NCBI RefSeq assembly: GCF_014195485.1
Contig: NZ_JACIBU010000001.1
Span: 930,001 to 994,000 of the forward strand
Length of the DNA stretch: 64,000 nt
Reading direction: 5' to 3'
DNA from: Modestobacter versicolor
GTDB lineage: Bacteria > Actinomycetota > Actinomycetes > Mycobacteriales > Geodermatophilaceae
Shown here: positions 40,861 to 55,585 of the stretch, in pieces
Position numbering within the stretch: the stretch's first letter is position 1
Layout: each line of letters starts with the position of its first letter
Translations under genes and position numbers: made by a program
The notes under the pieces: model-generated
Database searches by the model: none
What the model saw: the letters and a program-made list of their open reading frames with translations, nothing else
Told to the model about the DNA's origin: nothing

Positions 40861-40901
40861 CGCTGAGTGCTGCCACCCGGCTCGGGTGACAGCACTCAGC
40901 G
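40861..40901. terminator. bidirectional hairpin terminator
   Basis: Arms 40861-40878 (CGCTGAGTGCTG-CACCC) and 40884-40901 pair with one mismatch. It lies between the convergent P-loop and PAC2 genes. Confidence 0.75.
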
Positions 40902-40919
40902 GGCCGTGATCACGGGTGC

Positions 40920-41786
40920 TCAGTTCGACGACGTGCCGCCGCGGCGGCGCAGGTACCTCTCGAACTCCTTGGCGATCTGGTCGCCGTTGGCCTGGGACAG
41001 GTCGCTCTGGGTCGCGCGCTCCTCCAGCGAGCGCACGTACTCGACGACCTCGTCGTCCTCGTTGGCCATCTCGTCGACGGTCTTCACCCAGTCCTCGGCC
41101 TGCTGCGGGAGCGCACCGAGCGGCACCGGGAGCTCCAGCACCTCCTCCACCCGCTGCAGCAGGGCGACGGTGGCCCGCGGCGAGGGCGGCTGGGAGACGT
41201 AGTGCGGGACGGCGGCCCAGAAGCTGACCGCCGGCAGGCCGGACTGCACGCAGGCGTCCTGGAAGACGCCGAGGATGCCGGTCGGCCCCTCGTAGCGGGA
41301 GGTCTCCAGGCCCCAGTTGGCGGCGGACTCGGCGTCGTACGCCGACCCGGTCACCGGGGTGGGCCGGGTGTGCGGCGTGTCGGCGAGCAGCGCGCCGAGC
41401 GCCACCACCGTGGTGGCGCCCAGCTCCTGGACCAGCTCGATCAGCTCGTCGCAGAAGCTGCGCCAGCGCATGTTCGGCTCGATGCCGCGGATCAGGACGA
41501 CGTGCCGGTCGGCGCCCGGCGGCTTGGCGACCGAGATGCGCGTGGTGGGCCACTCGATGCGGCGGCTGACGCCGTCGACGAGGGAGACGGTGGGCCGGTT
41601 GACCTGGAAGTCGTAGTAGTCCTCGGGGTCCAGGGCGGCCAGCGGCTCGGCGTCCCAGATCAGCTCCAGGTGCTCGACCGCTCCGGTGGCGGCGTCCCCG
41701 GCGTCGTTCCACCCCTCGAAAGCGACCACGACCACGGGGTCGTCCAGCTCGGGCAGGTCGTCTGCGGTGGACTTGGGATCGATCAC
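40920..41786 (-). CDS. PAC2-family protein (proteasome-assembly-chaperone fold)
   Basis: A 288-residue protein from GTG 41786. The PAC2 signature FEGWNDAGDAATGAVEHL (about 24-41) and the strand VVALGALLADTPHTRP are clear. The C-terminal 60 residues are helical and end in a basic RYLRRRGGTSS tail. The fold is shared with eukaryotic proteasome assembly chaperones; in actinobacteria the role is not settled, but the gene occurs near proteasome loci, which begin 9 kb to the right here. Leaderless start. Confidence 0.85.
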   Translation of the reverse strand: MIDPKSTADDLPELDDPVVVVAFEGWNDAGDAATGAVEHLELIWDAEPLAALDPEDYYDFQVNRPTVSLVDGVSRRIEWPTTRISVAKPPGADRHVVLIRGIEPNMRWRSFCDELIELVQELGATTVVALGALLADTPHTRPTPVTGSAYDAESAANWGLETSRYEGPTGILGVFQDACVQSGLPAVSFWAAVPHYVSQPPSPRATVALLQRVEEVLELPVPLGALPQQAEDWVKTVDEMANEDDEVVEYVRSLEERATQSDLSQANGDQIAKEFERYLRRRGGTSSN

Positions 41787-41792
41787 CCTTCG

Positions 41793-41798
41793 AGCCTA
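41793..41798 (-). promoter_or_regulatory. -10 box TAGGCT of the PAC2 gene
   Basis: On the minus strand TAGGCT (41798-41793) lies 6 nt before the GTG at 41786. The rest of 41799-42010, up to metH, shows no further recognisable element and in particular no cobalamin riboswitch. Confidence 0.5.
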
Positions 41799-42010
41799 CG
41801 TCGGTCCCGGCGTCCCGCCGTGGTCCTGCTGGGGTGCCTGGGGCAGCCCGGACGAGGAGATCGGCGCCGGTGGGCCCGTCCGGCGGCGAGAGGTGCGATC
41901 ATGGGGTGCTGTTCGAGGACGACGAGGTGGCTGACCGCCCGTCGTAGTTGCCAGGGCCCTGGCGCCGGACGTCTCTGTGACCGTGTCCGATCGATCCCGA
42001 GGACTGCCCC

Positions 42011-45822
<3,812 letters not shown>

Positions 45823-45826
<4 letters not shown>

Positions 45827-46581
45827 ACCAGAGGACCCCCGTGCCCCCCACGACTCGCTCCGCTCGCCGCGGGCCCCTGCACGAGGGCCGACTGCGGGCG
45901 GTGCTGTTCGACATGGACGGGACGCTGGTGGAGACCGAGGAGCTGTGGGGCGAGGCGATGGGCGCCCTGGCCCACCAGCTCGGCGGTGAGTTCTCCGACG
46001 AGGCGCGCGAGCGGACCGTCGGGACGTCGATGACCGTGGCGATGCAGGTCCTCTACGCCGACCTCGGGGTCGAGCGCACCGAGCAGCAGCACCGGGACGA
46101 CGCCCGCTGGGTCGAGGACGAGACCGCGGCGCTGATGACCAGCCGGGGGATCCCCTGGCAGCCCGGCGCCCGCGAGCTGCTCACCGCCGTCCGGGACGCC
46201 GGGCTGGCCACCGCCCTGGTGACGACGACGCCCCGGCGGATCGCCTCGATCGTGCTGGACCGGATCGCCGCGGAGCTGGGCGGCTCACCGTTCGACGTCA
46301 CCGTGTGCGGCGACGAGGTGCCCGCCCGCAAGCCCGACCCGGCGCCCTACCTCCAGGCGATGGCCGCGCTGGGGGTCGAGCCGGGGTCGAGCCTCGTCGT
46401 CGAGGACTCGCTGGTCGGCGTCACCGCTGGGCTGGCCGCCGGCGCCGCCGTGCTCGGGGTGCCGTCGTTGCAGCCACTGGAACCACTGCCGGGCCTGGTG
46501 CTGCGGGCCTCGCTCGCCGGGCTGACCGTGGCCGACCTGCAGGTGCTCGGCTCCACCGAGGAGGTCGGCGTCCCCGGCTGA
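45823..46581 (+). CDS. HAD-family phosphatase (phosphoglucomutase-like subgroup)
   Basis: A 252-residue protein whose ATG 45823 overlaps the metH stop and follows GGAGG. Catalytic Asp30 and Asp32 lie in [11 protein letters not shown]; the cap helix, the Thr motif (LVTTTPRR), Lys ([10 protein letters not shown]) and the DSLVGV motif IV are complete. HAD-IA proteins hydrolyse small phosphate esters. In actinobacteria this gene commonly follows metH, though the substrate is unknown. Confidence 0.9.
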
Positions 46582-46602
46582 CGCCGGAGGCGGCGACCAA
46601 CG

Positions 46603-47289
46603 TCACCCGCCGAGCCGGGCCGGGTCGGCGAGCAGCCGCTCGCCGACCGGCGTCACCCGCAGCGCGCGCGGGTGGGCGGCGACCGGCTCCACCCAGCCGG
46701 CGGCCAGGGCGTGCCGGAGCAGCGCCGCGCCGAGCTGGCCGCCCAGGTGGCTGCGCCGCTCGGTCCAGTCCAGGCACTCCCGGAGCAGCGGGCGCCGACC
46801 GGCCGGCACCCCGACCGCGCCCACCTCGGCGGACCAGCGCCGGCCCGCCGGGGTGAGCGCCAGCCCGCCGTCGACGCTGAGCAGGCCGCTGGAGACGAGC
46901 GCGTCGTACAGCGACACACCCCACCGGCCGGCCAGGTGGTCGTAGCAGGTCCGCGCCCCGGTCAGCAGCGAGTCGGCCCGGGCGGCGCGCAGCGAGCTCG
47001 GCCGCACCCGCTCGCCCACGGCGGCACCGAGCTCCTCGATGACGGCGGCCGCCTCCGGGCCGGCGAGCTGCAGGTAGCGGGCCCGGCCCTGCCGGCGCTC
47101 CACCAGCAGCCCGGCGCGGACAAGCGCGGTCAGGTGCTCGCTCGCCGTGGACCGGGCGATCCCGACGTGCCGGGCCAGCTCGGCCGCCGTCCAGGCCCGG
47201 CCGTCCATCAACGCGAGGCACACCTCGACCCGGCTGCGGTCGGCGAGCACCGCGGCGAACCGGGCGATCGACTCGGCGGAGACGGGCAC
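46603..47289 (-). CDS. ArsR-type winged-helix regulator with extended C-terminus
   Basis: A 228-residue protein; I chose GTG 47289 with AGGAT nearby, although a GTG 8 codons earlier (47313) is also in frame. Residues 8-90 form an ArsR-like winged helix (DRSRVEVCLALMDGRAWTAAELARHVGIARSTASEHL, then a RQGRARYLQL wing). The metal-binding cysteines of arsenic or metal sensors are missing in this helix. The second half (about 100-228) is a helical region of unknown ligand. It is divergent from the P450-signature gene at 47350 and probably regulates that operon. Confidence 0.75.
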   Translation of the reverse strand: MPVSAESIARFAAVLADRSRVEVCLALMDGRAWTAAELARHVGIARSTASEHLTALVRAGLLVERRQGRARYLQLAGPEAAAVIEELGAAVGERVRPSSLRAARADSLLTGARTCYDHLAGRWGVSLYDALVSSGLLSVDGGLALTPAGRRWSAEVGAVGVPAGRRPLLRECLDWTERRSHLGGQLGAALLRHALAAGWVEPVAAHPRALRVTPVGERLLADPARLGG

Positions 47290-47349
47290 CCGCCCATCCT
47301 GGAGCACGGTTCGGCCCCCACCGAACACCCGGCGCCCCAGGCTGGCTGC

Positions 47350-47925
47350 ATGCTGCCCGCCGCCGTGCTCCTCGACCCGCGCTACCGGGTGCCCCCCGCA
47401 CCGCCCGCCGACGCCGGGGTCGCCTGGCTGCGGGCGTCGGTGCCCCGGTTCACCGACGGCCCGGCGCACACCCGCCGGCGGGCCCTCGTCGACCGGCTGC
47501 TGGCCGGGCTGCCCGGCCTCCCCGACCCGGGCGGCGACCCGACCACGGCCCTGCTGCTCGCGCTCGGCCTGCCCGCCGGCTGCCGGGCCGACGTCGAGCT
47601 GGTGGCGGGGGCCTACCAGCCGCACGCTCCGCAGTCGGCGGTGGCCGACGCCGCCGCCGACCGGCTGGTCGACCGCTGCGGCGGTCGCACCGAGGAGGCA
47701 GCGGCGCGGGTCTGCGTGCTGGTCCAGGCGCACGCCGCGATGCAGGCGCTGCTCGCCCAGCTGCGGGCCGGCGCCCCGGGGCCGCCCGTCCCGGTCACCC
47801 GCCGGGTCGGCCCGGACGGGCGCACGGTCGAGGTCGACCTGGCAGGGGCGCCGTTCGGCGCGGGACCGCACGCCTGCCCGGGGCGGGCTCTCGCCGAGGC
47901 CCGGGCCGCGGCGGTGCCCCGGTGA
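47350..47925 (+). CDS. short protein with a cytochrome P450 haem-binding signature
   Basis: A 191-residue protein from ATG 47350. Near its end it contains the P450 haem-ligand loop FGAGPHACPG (residues 169-178, Cys176), complete and in the right place relative to the C-terminus. The preceding 160 residues are helical but lack recognisable I-helix (A/G-G-x-D/E-T) and ExxR motifs, and the whole is less than half the normal P450 length of about 400. It may be a decayed P450 or a reduced haem protein. It overlaps the next gene by GTGA and so is co-translated with a PEP-mutase-like gene. Confidence 0.6.
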   Translation: MLPAAVLLDPRYRVPPAPPADAGVAWLRASVPRFTDGPAHTRRRALVDRLLAGLPGLPDPGGDPTTALLLALGLPAGCRADVELVAGAYQPHAPQSAVADAAADRLVDRCGGRTEEAAARVCVLVQAHAAMQALLAQLRAGAPGPPVPVTRRVGPDGRTVEVDLAGAPFGAGPHACPGRALAEARAAAVPR

Positions 47926-48716
47926 CCGCCGACCTGGAAGGCCGCCGGGCGGCGTTCGCGGCGCTGCACCGCGGCCCGGTGCCCCTGCTGCTGCCCAACG
48001 CCTGGGACGTCGCCTCGGCGCTGGCCCTGGTGGCCGACGGTCACCCGGCGGTCGGCACCACCAGCCTGGGCGTCGCGGCCGCCGCCGGGCTGCCCGATGC
48101 GACGCGAGCCGGGCGGGCGCGGACGGTCGAGCTGGCCGCCCGGCTGGCGGACCTGCCGGTGGCGGTGACGGTCGACCTGGAGGACGGCTTCTCCGACGAC
48201 CCCGCCGAGGTGGCCGAACTGGTCGGGCAGCTGCCGGTCGCCGGGGTCAACCTCGAGGACAGCACCGCCGGCCGGCTGGTCGACCCGGCCCGGCACGCCG
48301 CCCGGGTGGCCGCGGTCAAGCAGGCCTGCCCGACGGTGTTCCTCAACGCCCGGGTGGACACCTGGTGGCTGGGGGAGCAGGCGGGGCTCACCGCCACCGT
48401 GGCCCGGGCCGAGCGCTACGTCGCGGCCGGCGCCGATGGGGTGTTCGTGCCCGGCCGGCTCACCGCGGCGGAGATCGGGACGCTGACCCGGGAGCTGCCG
48501 GTGCCGGTCAACGTGCTGGCCACCGCCGACCACCCGCTGCCCCGGCTCGCCGACCTGGGCGTGCGCCGGGTCAGCACCGGCTCGCTGCTGTTCCGGGCGT
48601 CGCTGGACGCGGCGGTGGCGGTCGCCCGCGCGCTGCGGGACGGGCAGCCGGCCCCACCGGCGACCTCCTACGCCGAGGTCGACGCCCGCAGCGCCGCGCT
48701 GGACGGCCCGGGCTGA
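47922..48716 (+). CDS. isocitrate lyase/PEP mutase-like protein
   Basis: A 264-residue protein whose GTG overlaps the preceding stop. It has the ICL/PEPM barrel with PNAWDVASALALV at about 27-39, VTVDLEDGFSDDP (Mg-binding Asp-Glu-Asp at about 83-90) and VNLEDSTAG. The catalytic Cys of isocitrate lyase (KKCGH loop) is missing, so it belongs with the PEP mutase or 2-methylisocitrate lyase-like group that act on C-C or C-P bonds. Substrate unknown. Confidence 0.85.
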   Translation: MTADLEGRRAAFAALHRGPVPLLLPNAWDVASALALVADGHPAVGTTSLGVAAAAGLPDATRAGRARTVELAARLADLPVAVTVDLEDGFSDDPAEVAELVGQLPVAGVNLEDSTAGRLVDPARHAARVAAVKQACPTVFLNARVDTWWLGEQAGLTATVARAERYVAAGADGVFVPGRLTAAEIGTLTRELPVPVNVLATADHPLPRLADLGVRRVSTGSLLFRASLDAAVAVARALRDGQPAPPATSYAEVDARSAALDGPG

Positions 48717-48779
48717 ACCGATGAGTTCCGCCCCGCTGCGCCGTCCTGGTCCCAGGCGACGACGAGGAGGGGGTCCACG

Positions 48780-49062
48780 GTGGAGCTCGACAGGCAGTTC
48801 GACGCGGTCCTGCAGAAGAGCCCGGAGAAGGGCGGCTGGACCTACGTGGTGATGCCCGGGTCGGCGGAGTTCTTCGGCACCCGGGGGCTGGTGAAGGTGC
48901 GGGGCGAGGTGGACGGCCACCCGTTCCGCAGCTCGTTCATGGCGCTCGGGGACGGCACGCACAAGCTTCCGGTCACCGCGGAGGTGCAACGGGCCATCGG
49001 CAAGCAGCCCGGCGACGTGGTGACCGTCCGCCTGGAGGAGCGGATCGAACCGGGCGCGGCGG

Positions 49063-49076
<14 letters not shown>
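48780..49076 (+). CDS. DUF1905-family small protein
   Basis: A 98-residue protein; the GTG at 48780 lies 6 nt after a GAGGAGGGGG tract. The sequence ([63 protein letters not shown]) fits DUF1905, a small beta-barrel resembling AbrB-type folds. Function unknown. Its last 14 bases overlap the end of the convergent RecB-like gene. Confidence 0.8.
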
Positions 49077-51033
<1,957 letters not shown>

Positions 51034-51082
51034 CGCCCGTCCCCGGTCCCCGGCACGTGTCCGGGGGATGACACCTCGACCC

Positions 51083-51116
51083 ACCGCGCGCACCTGCTCC
51101 GGAGGTGCGGCGCGGT
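51083..51116 (+). terminator. hairpin after trmI
   Basis: A 13-bp stem (ACCGCGCGCACCT with AGGTGCGGCGCGGT, one bulged base) and 7-nt loop. It probably ends the trmI transcript before the arc promoter. Confidence 0.6.
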
Positions 51117-51129
51117 CGGTGCCCGCGTG

Positions 51130-51135
51130 TATAGA
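51130..51135 (+). promoter_or_regulatory. -10 box TATAGA of arc
   Basis: TATAGA lies about 38 bp before the arc ATG and is followed by an AT-richer base run. The -35 is not recognisable. Unlike dop and pafA, arc has a leader with a GGAGGT ribosome site. Confidence 0.55.
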
Positions 51136-51173
51136 TTGGCTTCCTGGCCCCCGATGGTGTGCGGAGGTGCGCG

Positions 51174-52952
51174 ATGACCGTGGGTCCCGACGAGTTCCGA
51201 GCGCGACGTGAGCGTGACGTCGCCTCGCTGGTGAGCCAGATCTCCTACCTCGAGGAGGAGATCGGTCTCCTGCGACGCAAGGTGTCCGACAGCCCGCGCC
51301 AGGTGCGCGCACTGGAGGAGCGGCTCGCCGAGGCGGAGGGCCGGGCGGCCTTCCTCTCCGAGCGCAACGACAAGCTGGCCGGCACGCTGCGCGAGGCGCG
51401 CGAGCAGCTGGTGACGCTCAAGGAGGAGGTCGAGCGGCTGGGGCAGCCGCCGTCCGGCTACGGCGTCTTCCTGGAGCGCTTCGAGGACGGCACGGTCGAC
51501 GTCTTCACCAGCGGCCGCAAGCTGCGGGTGGCGGTCTCCCCGGCCATCGAGGTCGAGGAGCTGCAGCACGGCCAGGAGGTCATGCTCAACGAGGCGATGA
51601 ACGTCGTGGCCGCCCGCGGCTTCGAGCGGGCCGGCGACGTCGTCCTGCTCAAGGAGCTGCTCGAGCCGCTGCCCGGCGTGCCCCGCCGCGCCCTGGTCAT
51701 CGGGCACACCGACGAGGAGCGGGTCGTCTACCTCGCCGACTCGCTCGAGGGGCAGCCGCTGCGCAGCGGCGACTCGCTGCTGCTGGAGTCGCGCTCGGGC
51801 TACGTCTACGAGCGGATCCCCAAGAGCGAGGTCGAGGAGCTCATCCTCGAAGAGGTCCCCGACATCGACTACGAGGACATCGGCGGCCTGTCCCGGCAGA
51901 TCGAGCAGATCCGGGACGCCGTGGAGCTGCCGTTCCTGCACGCCGACCTGTTCCGCGAGTACGAGCTGCGCCCGCCGAAGGGCATCCTGCTGTACGGCCC
52001 GCCCGGGTGCGGGAAGACGCTGATCGCCAAGGCGGTGGCCAACTCGCTGGCCAAGAAGGTCGCCGAGCTCAACGGCGACTCCGACCGGAGCCAGGGGAAG
52101 TCCTTCTTCCTCAACATCAAGGGCCCCGAGCTGCTGAACAAGTACGTCGGGGAGACCGAGCGGCACATCCGGCTGGTCTTCCAGCGGGCCCGGGAGAAGG
52201 CCAGCGAGGGCACGCCGGTCATCGTCTTCTTCGACGAGATGGACTCGATCTTCCGCACCCGCGGGTCCGGGGTCTCCTCCGACGTGGAGAGCACGATCGT
52301 CCCGCAGCTGCTCAGCGAGATCGACGGCGTGGAGGGCCTGGAGAACGTCATCGTCATCGGCGCCTCCAACCGCGAGGACATGATCGACCCGGCGATCCTG
52401 CGGCCCGGCCGGCTCGACGTGAAGATCAAGATCGAGCGGCCGGACGCCGAGGCCGCGCGGGACATCTTCAGCAAGTACCTGACGACGACGCTGCCGATCC
52501 ACGCCGACGACCTGGCCGAGCACGGCGGCAGCCGCGAGGCCACGATCGCCGGGATGATCCAGAGCACCGTCGAGCGGATGTACACCGAGACGGAGGAGAA
52601 CCGCTTCCTGGAGGTCACCTACGCCAACGGTGACAAGGAGGTCCTGTACTTCAAGGACTTCAACTCCGGCGCGATGCTGCAGAACATCGTCGACCGGGCC
52701 AAGAAGATGGCGATCAAGGACCGGCTGGAGACCGGCGTCGGCGGCCTGCGGGTCGGCCACCTCATGGCGGCGTGCGTGGACGAGTTCAAGGAGAACGAGG
52801 ACCTGCCCAACACGACCAACCCCGACGACTGGGCGCGGATCTCGGGCAAGAAGGGCGAGCGGATCGTCTACATCCGCACGCTCATCAGCGGCAAGGGCGC
52901 CGAGAGCGGCCGGGCCATCGACACCGCGACCAACACCGGCCAGTACCTGTAG
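51174..52952 (+). CDS. arc: proteasome-associated AAA+ ATPase (ARC/Mpa)
   Basis: A 592-residue protein; ATG 51174 follows GGAGGT. The N-terminal coiled coil (about 15-90) binds Pup; two OB folds (96-235) form the entry ring; the AAA domain has P-loop GPPGCGKT (275-282), Walker B VFFDEMDS and an Arg-finger segment. The last residues GQYL are the motif that docks into the 20S core and opens its gate. It unfolds pupylated proteins and feeds them to PrcAB. Same order as in other actinobacteria: arc-dop-pup-prcB-prcA-pafA. Confidence 0.97.
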   Translation: MTVGPDEFRARRERDVASLVSQISYLEEEIGLLRRKVSDSPRQVRALEERLAEAEGRAAFLSERNDKLAGTLREAREQLVTLKEEVERLGQPPSGYGVFLERFEDGTVDVFTSGRKLRVAVSPAIEVEELQHGQEVMLNEAMNVVAARGFERAGDVVLLKELLEPLPGVPRRALVIGHTDEERVVYLADSLEGQPLRSGDSLLLESRSGYVYERIPKSEVEELILEEVPDIDYEDIGGLSRQIEQIRDAVELPFLHADLFREYELRPPKGILLYGPPGCGKTLIAKAVANSLAKKVAELNGDSDRSQGKSFFLNIKGPELLNKYVGETERHIRLVFQRAREKASEGTPVIVFFDEMDSIFRTRGSGVSSDVESTIVPQLLSEIDGVEGLENVIVIGASNREDMIDPAILRPGRLDVKIKIERPDAEAARDIFSKYLTTTLPIHADDLAEHGGSREATIAGMIQSTVERMYTETEENRFLEVTYANGDKEVLYFKDFNSGAMLQNIVDRAKKMAIKDRLETGVGGLRVGHLMAACVDEFKENEDLPNTTNPDDWARISGKKGERIVYIRTLISGKGAESGRAIDTATNTGQYL

Positions 52953-52965
52953 TCGAAGCTGACCT

Positions 52966-53005
52966 CCGACCGGCCCTCGCTGCACCTGCGGCGGGGGCCG
53001 GTCGG
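52966..53005 (+). terminator. hairpin between arc and dop
   Basis: A perfect 11-bp stem (CCGACCGGCCC at 52966-52976 and its complement at 52995-53005) 13 bp after the arc stop. Confidence 0.65.
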
Positions 53006-53034
53006 CGTCCCGGCGGCCGACGTGCGGGGCCGCC

Positions 53035-53040
53035 TAACCT
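53035..53040 (+). promoter_or_regulatory. -10 box TAACCT of dop
   Basis: TAACCT, 6 nt before the dop ATG; leaderless transcript expected. Confidence 0.55.
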
Positions 53041-53046
53041 GGGGCC

Positions 53047-54552
53047 ATGAGCGTGCGACGGGTGATGGGCACGGAGCTCGAGTACGGGATATCCGTGCCG
53101 GGACAGCCAGGGGCGAACCCGACGACGCTGTCCAGCCAGGTGGTGAACGCCTGGGCGGTGGCCGAGGCGCCGACGCCGCGGCGGCCGCGGTGGGACTTCG
53201 AGGAGGAGTCGCCGCTGCGCGACGCCCGCGGGTTCGACCTCTCGCCGGCGACCGCGCTGGACCACAACGACCTCGACGAGGACGCCGGGATGGCCAACGT
53301 CATCCTCACCAACGGCGCCCGGCTGTACGTCGACCACGCGCACCCGGAGTACTCGACGCCGGAGGTCACCAACCCGCGCGACGTCGTCCTGTGGGACAAG
53401 GCGGGGGAGCGGGTGATGGCCGAGGCCGCCCGCCGCGCGGCCCGGATCCCGGGCACCCAGCCCATCCAGCTCTACAAGAACAACACCGACGGCAAGGGCG
53501 CCTCCTACGGCGCGCACGAGAACTACCTGATGAGCCGCTCGACGCCGTTCATCGACATCATCCGCGGGCTCATCCCGTTCTTCGTCACCCGGCAGGTGTT
53601 CGCCGGGGCCGGGCGCGTCGGGATCGGCACGGAGGGGCGCACCCAGGGCTTCCAGCTCTCCCAGCGGGCCGACTTCTTCGAGGTCGAGGTGGGGCTGGAG
53701 ACGACGCTGAAGCGGCCGATCATCAACACCCGCGACGAGCCGCACGCCGACGCCGACAAGTACCGCCGGCTGCACGTGATCATCGGCGACGCGAACCTGG
53801 CGGAGCTGTCGACCTACCTCAAGGTCGGGACCTCAGCTCTCGTCCTGGCGATGATCGAGGCGCGGGCGCTGACCCAGGACCTCACCATCGAGGAGCCCGT
53901 GGAGGCGCTGCAGGCGGTCAGCCACGACCCGTCGCTGACCCACCGGGTGCGGCTGCGCGACGGCCGGCAGCTGACCGCCCTCGAGGTGCAGCAGGAGTAC
54001 CTGGCGATGGCGCGGAAGTTCGTCGCCGAGCGCGGGGACGACGACGAGCAGACCCACGACGTGCTGCGGCGCTGGGCCGAGGTGCTCGACGAGCTCGCCA
54101 TCGACCCGATGCGGCTGGCCGACCGGCTCGACTGGCCGGCGAAGCTGCGGCTGCTCGAGGGCTACCGGACGCGCGACGGGCTCGAGTGGGGCGACGCCCG
54201 GCTCAAGCTGGTCGACCTGCAGTACTCCGACGTCCGCCCGGACAAGGGCCTGTACCACCGGCTGGTGGCCCGCGGCTCGATGCAGCGGCTGCTCACCGAC
54301 GAGGAGGTCACCCGGGCGATGACGTCGCCGCCGACGGACACCCGGGCCTACTTCCGCGGCGAGTGCCTGCGCCGCTACCCCGCGCAGGTCGCCGCGGCGT
54401 CCTGGGACTCGGTGGTCTTCGACGTCGGCCGGGAGAACCTGGTGCGGATCCCGACGATGGAGCCGCTGCGCGGGACCCGCGAGCACGTCGGCGCGCTCTT
54501 CGAGTCGACGTCCACCGCTGCCGAGCTGGTCGACACCATCACCGGTTCGTGA
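53047..54552 (+). CDS. dop: depupylase/Pup deamidase Dop
   Basis: A 501-residue carboxylate-amine-ligase-fold enzyme. Metal-binding Glu10 in MGTELEYGI and catalytic Asp96 in [14 protein letters not shown] are present. The acidic loop [16 protein letters not shown] (about 48-62) is the insert that separates Dop from PafA. It deamidates the C-terminal Gln of Pup to Glu and also removes Pup from proteins. Since Pup here ends in GGQ, the deamidase step is needed. Confidence 0.96.
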   Translation: MSVRRVMGTELEYGISVPGQPGANPTTLSSQVVNAWAVAEAPTPRRPRWDFEEESPLRDARGFDLSPATALDHNDLDEDAGMANVILTNGARLYVDHAHPEYSTPEVTNPRDVVLWDKAGERVMAEAARRAARIPGTQPIQLYKNNTDGKGASYGAHENYLMSRSTPFIDIIRGLIPFFVTRQVFAGAGRVGIGTEGRTQGFQLSQRADFFEVEVGLETTLKRPIINTRDEPHADADKYRRLHVIIGDANLAELSTYLKVGTSALVLAMIEARALTQDLTIEEPVEALQAVSHDPSLTHRVRLRDGRQLTALEVQQEYLAMARKFVAERGDDDEQTHDVLRRWAEVLDELAIDPMRLADRLDWPAKLRLLEGYRTRDGLEWGDARLKLVDLQYSDVRPDKGLYHRLVARGSMQRLLTDEEVTRAMTSPPTDTRAYFRGECLRRYPAQVAAASWDSVVFDVGRENLVRIPTMEPLRGTREHVGALFESTSTAAELVDTITGS

Positions 54553-54584
54553 TCTCCGGGCAGCTTCCCGTCACACCCCGCGGG

Positions 54585-54590
54585 TAACTT
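54585..54590 (+). promoter_or_regulatory. possible -10 box TAACTT of pup
   Basis: TAACTT, 37 bp before the pup ATG. It would allow pup to be made apart from dop; the -35 is unclear. Confidence 0.35.
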
Positions 54591-54627
54591 CACGTCCAGC
54601 ACGGTCCCCAGAGCTCCGGAGGTTGAG

Positions 54628-54837
54628 ATGGCCACGAAGGACACCGGTGGGCAGCAGCGGTCCACGCGTTCGCGCGAGGAGACCGAGGAGGTCGAGGCGT
54701 CGGTCGACACCTCGGCCTCGGAGCGCACCAAGGAGGTCACCGACGACGTCGACTCCCTGCTCGATGAGATCGACGGGGTCCTCGAGGAGAATGCGGAGGA
54801 ATTTGTGAGGGCTTACGTACAAAAAGGGGGCCAGTGA
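54628..54837 (+). CDS. pup: prokaryotic ubiquitin-like protein Pup
   Basis: A 69-residue protein with GGAGG five bases before ATG. It is highly charged and disordered, with the ARC-binding helical segment at about 38-60 (VDSLLDEIDGVLEENAEEFV) and C-terminus YVQKGGQ. Gln69 must be deamidated by Dop before PafA attaches Pup to lysines. The codons up to about 54790 are GC-rich like the rest of the locus, but the last 15 or so (AAT, GAA, TTT, AGG, GCT, GTA, CAA, AAA among them) are not, while the protein sequence remains normal. See the finding on co-conversion. Confidence 0.97.
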   Translation: MATKDTGGQQRSTRSREETEEVEASVDTSASERTKEVTDDVDSLLDEIDGVLEENAEEFVRAYVQKGGQ

Positions 54838-54858
54838 ATAACTTCGAGCAAAATCGAC

Positions 54859-55480
54859 ATGGACACGAAGTTCTGTCGAGATTGTCGAAGTCACCGGCCA
54901 GTCTCCGAGTTCTCCAAGAACGCGCGATCGCGCGATGGGCTGGCGTTCTACTGTCGGGAACACCTGGCTGAGCGGGCCCTGAAGAGCCGCGAGGCCCGGC
55001 GTACCTCGCCCCGCGTCCAGCGAGTTGCGCCGACGGAACTGGTGATCCCGGAGGGCCACAAGTGGTGCCCTGACTGCAATCAGGTCCTCCCGCTCACCGA
55101 CTTCGTGCGAACCAGACGGACGTCGAGCGGCTACCACGCCTACTGCAAGCCCTGTCACAACATCCGCAGTCGGGCATCTCGGGACAAGGTGGGGGGCTCC
55201 CGGACCTATCACCTCTCGCGGCGGTACGGGATCACCGCCGCCGAGGCCGACGCGATGCTGGCCGACCAGGGCGGCGTCTGCGCGATCTGCGCCGCGGCAC
55301 CGGCTGTGCACGTCGACCACGACCGACGCGACCGGCGCGACGAGGCAGCTGCTGTGCTTCAACTGCAACGGCGGCCTGGGCCAGTTCAAGGACGACCCGG
55401 AACTGCTGCGGGTGGCCGCCCGGTACCTCGACGCCCACCGCGCCGGGCAGGCCGCCGGGCCGCTGCCCGGGCAGGCGTGA
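54859..55480 (+). pseudogene. endonuclease VII-like HNH nuclease, one-base frameshift
   Basis: Begins at ATG 54859, 21 nt after pup, with only a weak ribosome site. Two N-terminal CxxC zinc pairs (FCRDC, WCPDC with YCKPCH) lead to a recombination endonuclease VII-type HNH domain: YHLSRRYGITAAEADAML, GGVCAICAAAP, VDHD. At 55325 one extra G puts the rest out of frame. Without it the sequence continues HATGATRQLLCFNCNGGLGQFKDDPELL and stops at 55480, as the family expects. As it stands, the frame runs to 55500 without the catalytic HATG and last CxxC. The 5' part has lower GC than its neighbours. It could be a real mutation or a read error. Confidence 0.75.
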
Positions 55481-55509
55481 GGCGCCCAGCCCGCTGGTGA
55501 GCCCGCCGG

Positions 55510-55515
55510 TAGGGT
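55510..55515 (+). promoter_or_regulatory. -10 box TAGGGT of prcB
   Basis: TAGGGT 70 bp before the prcB GTG; it would allow the core particle genes to be transcribed separately from pup. Confidence 0.4.
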
Positions 55516-55585
55516 CGCAACGACGTCCGCCGGCGACCTGGCGGGCGGTGCTGAGGAGCCGCGGAGCGGCAGGAGAGGCGGGCGC

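Noticed and set aside
41799..42010. Possible cobalamin riboswitch before metH
   Set aside because: No B12-box-like sequence or matching stems could be found in the 212 bp available; metH also is less often riboswitch-controlled than metE.
52364..52369. CTCCAA within arc
   Set aside because: A single half-site inside a coding region without a partner at 11 bp and without a -10; not counted as an operator.
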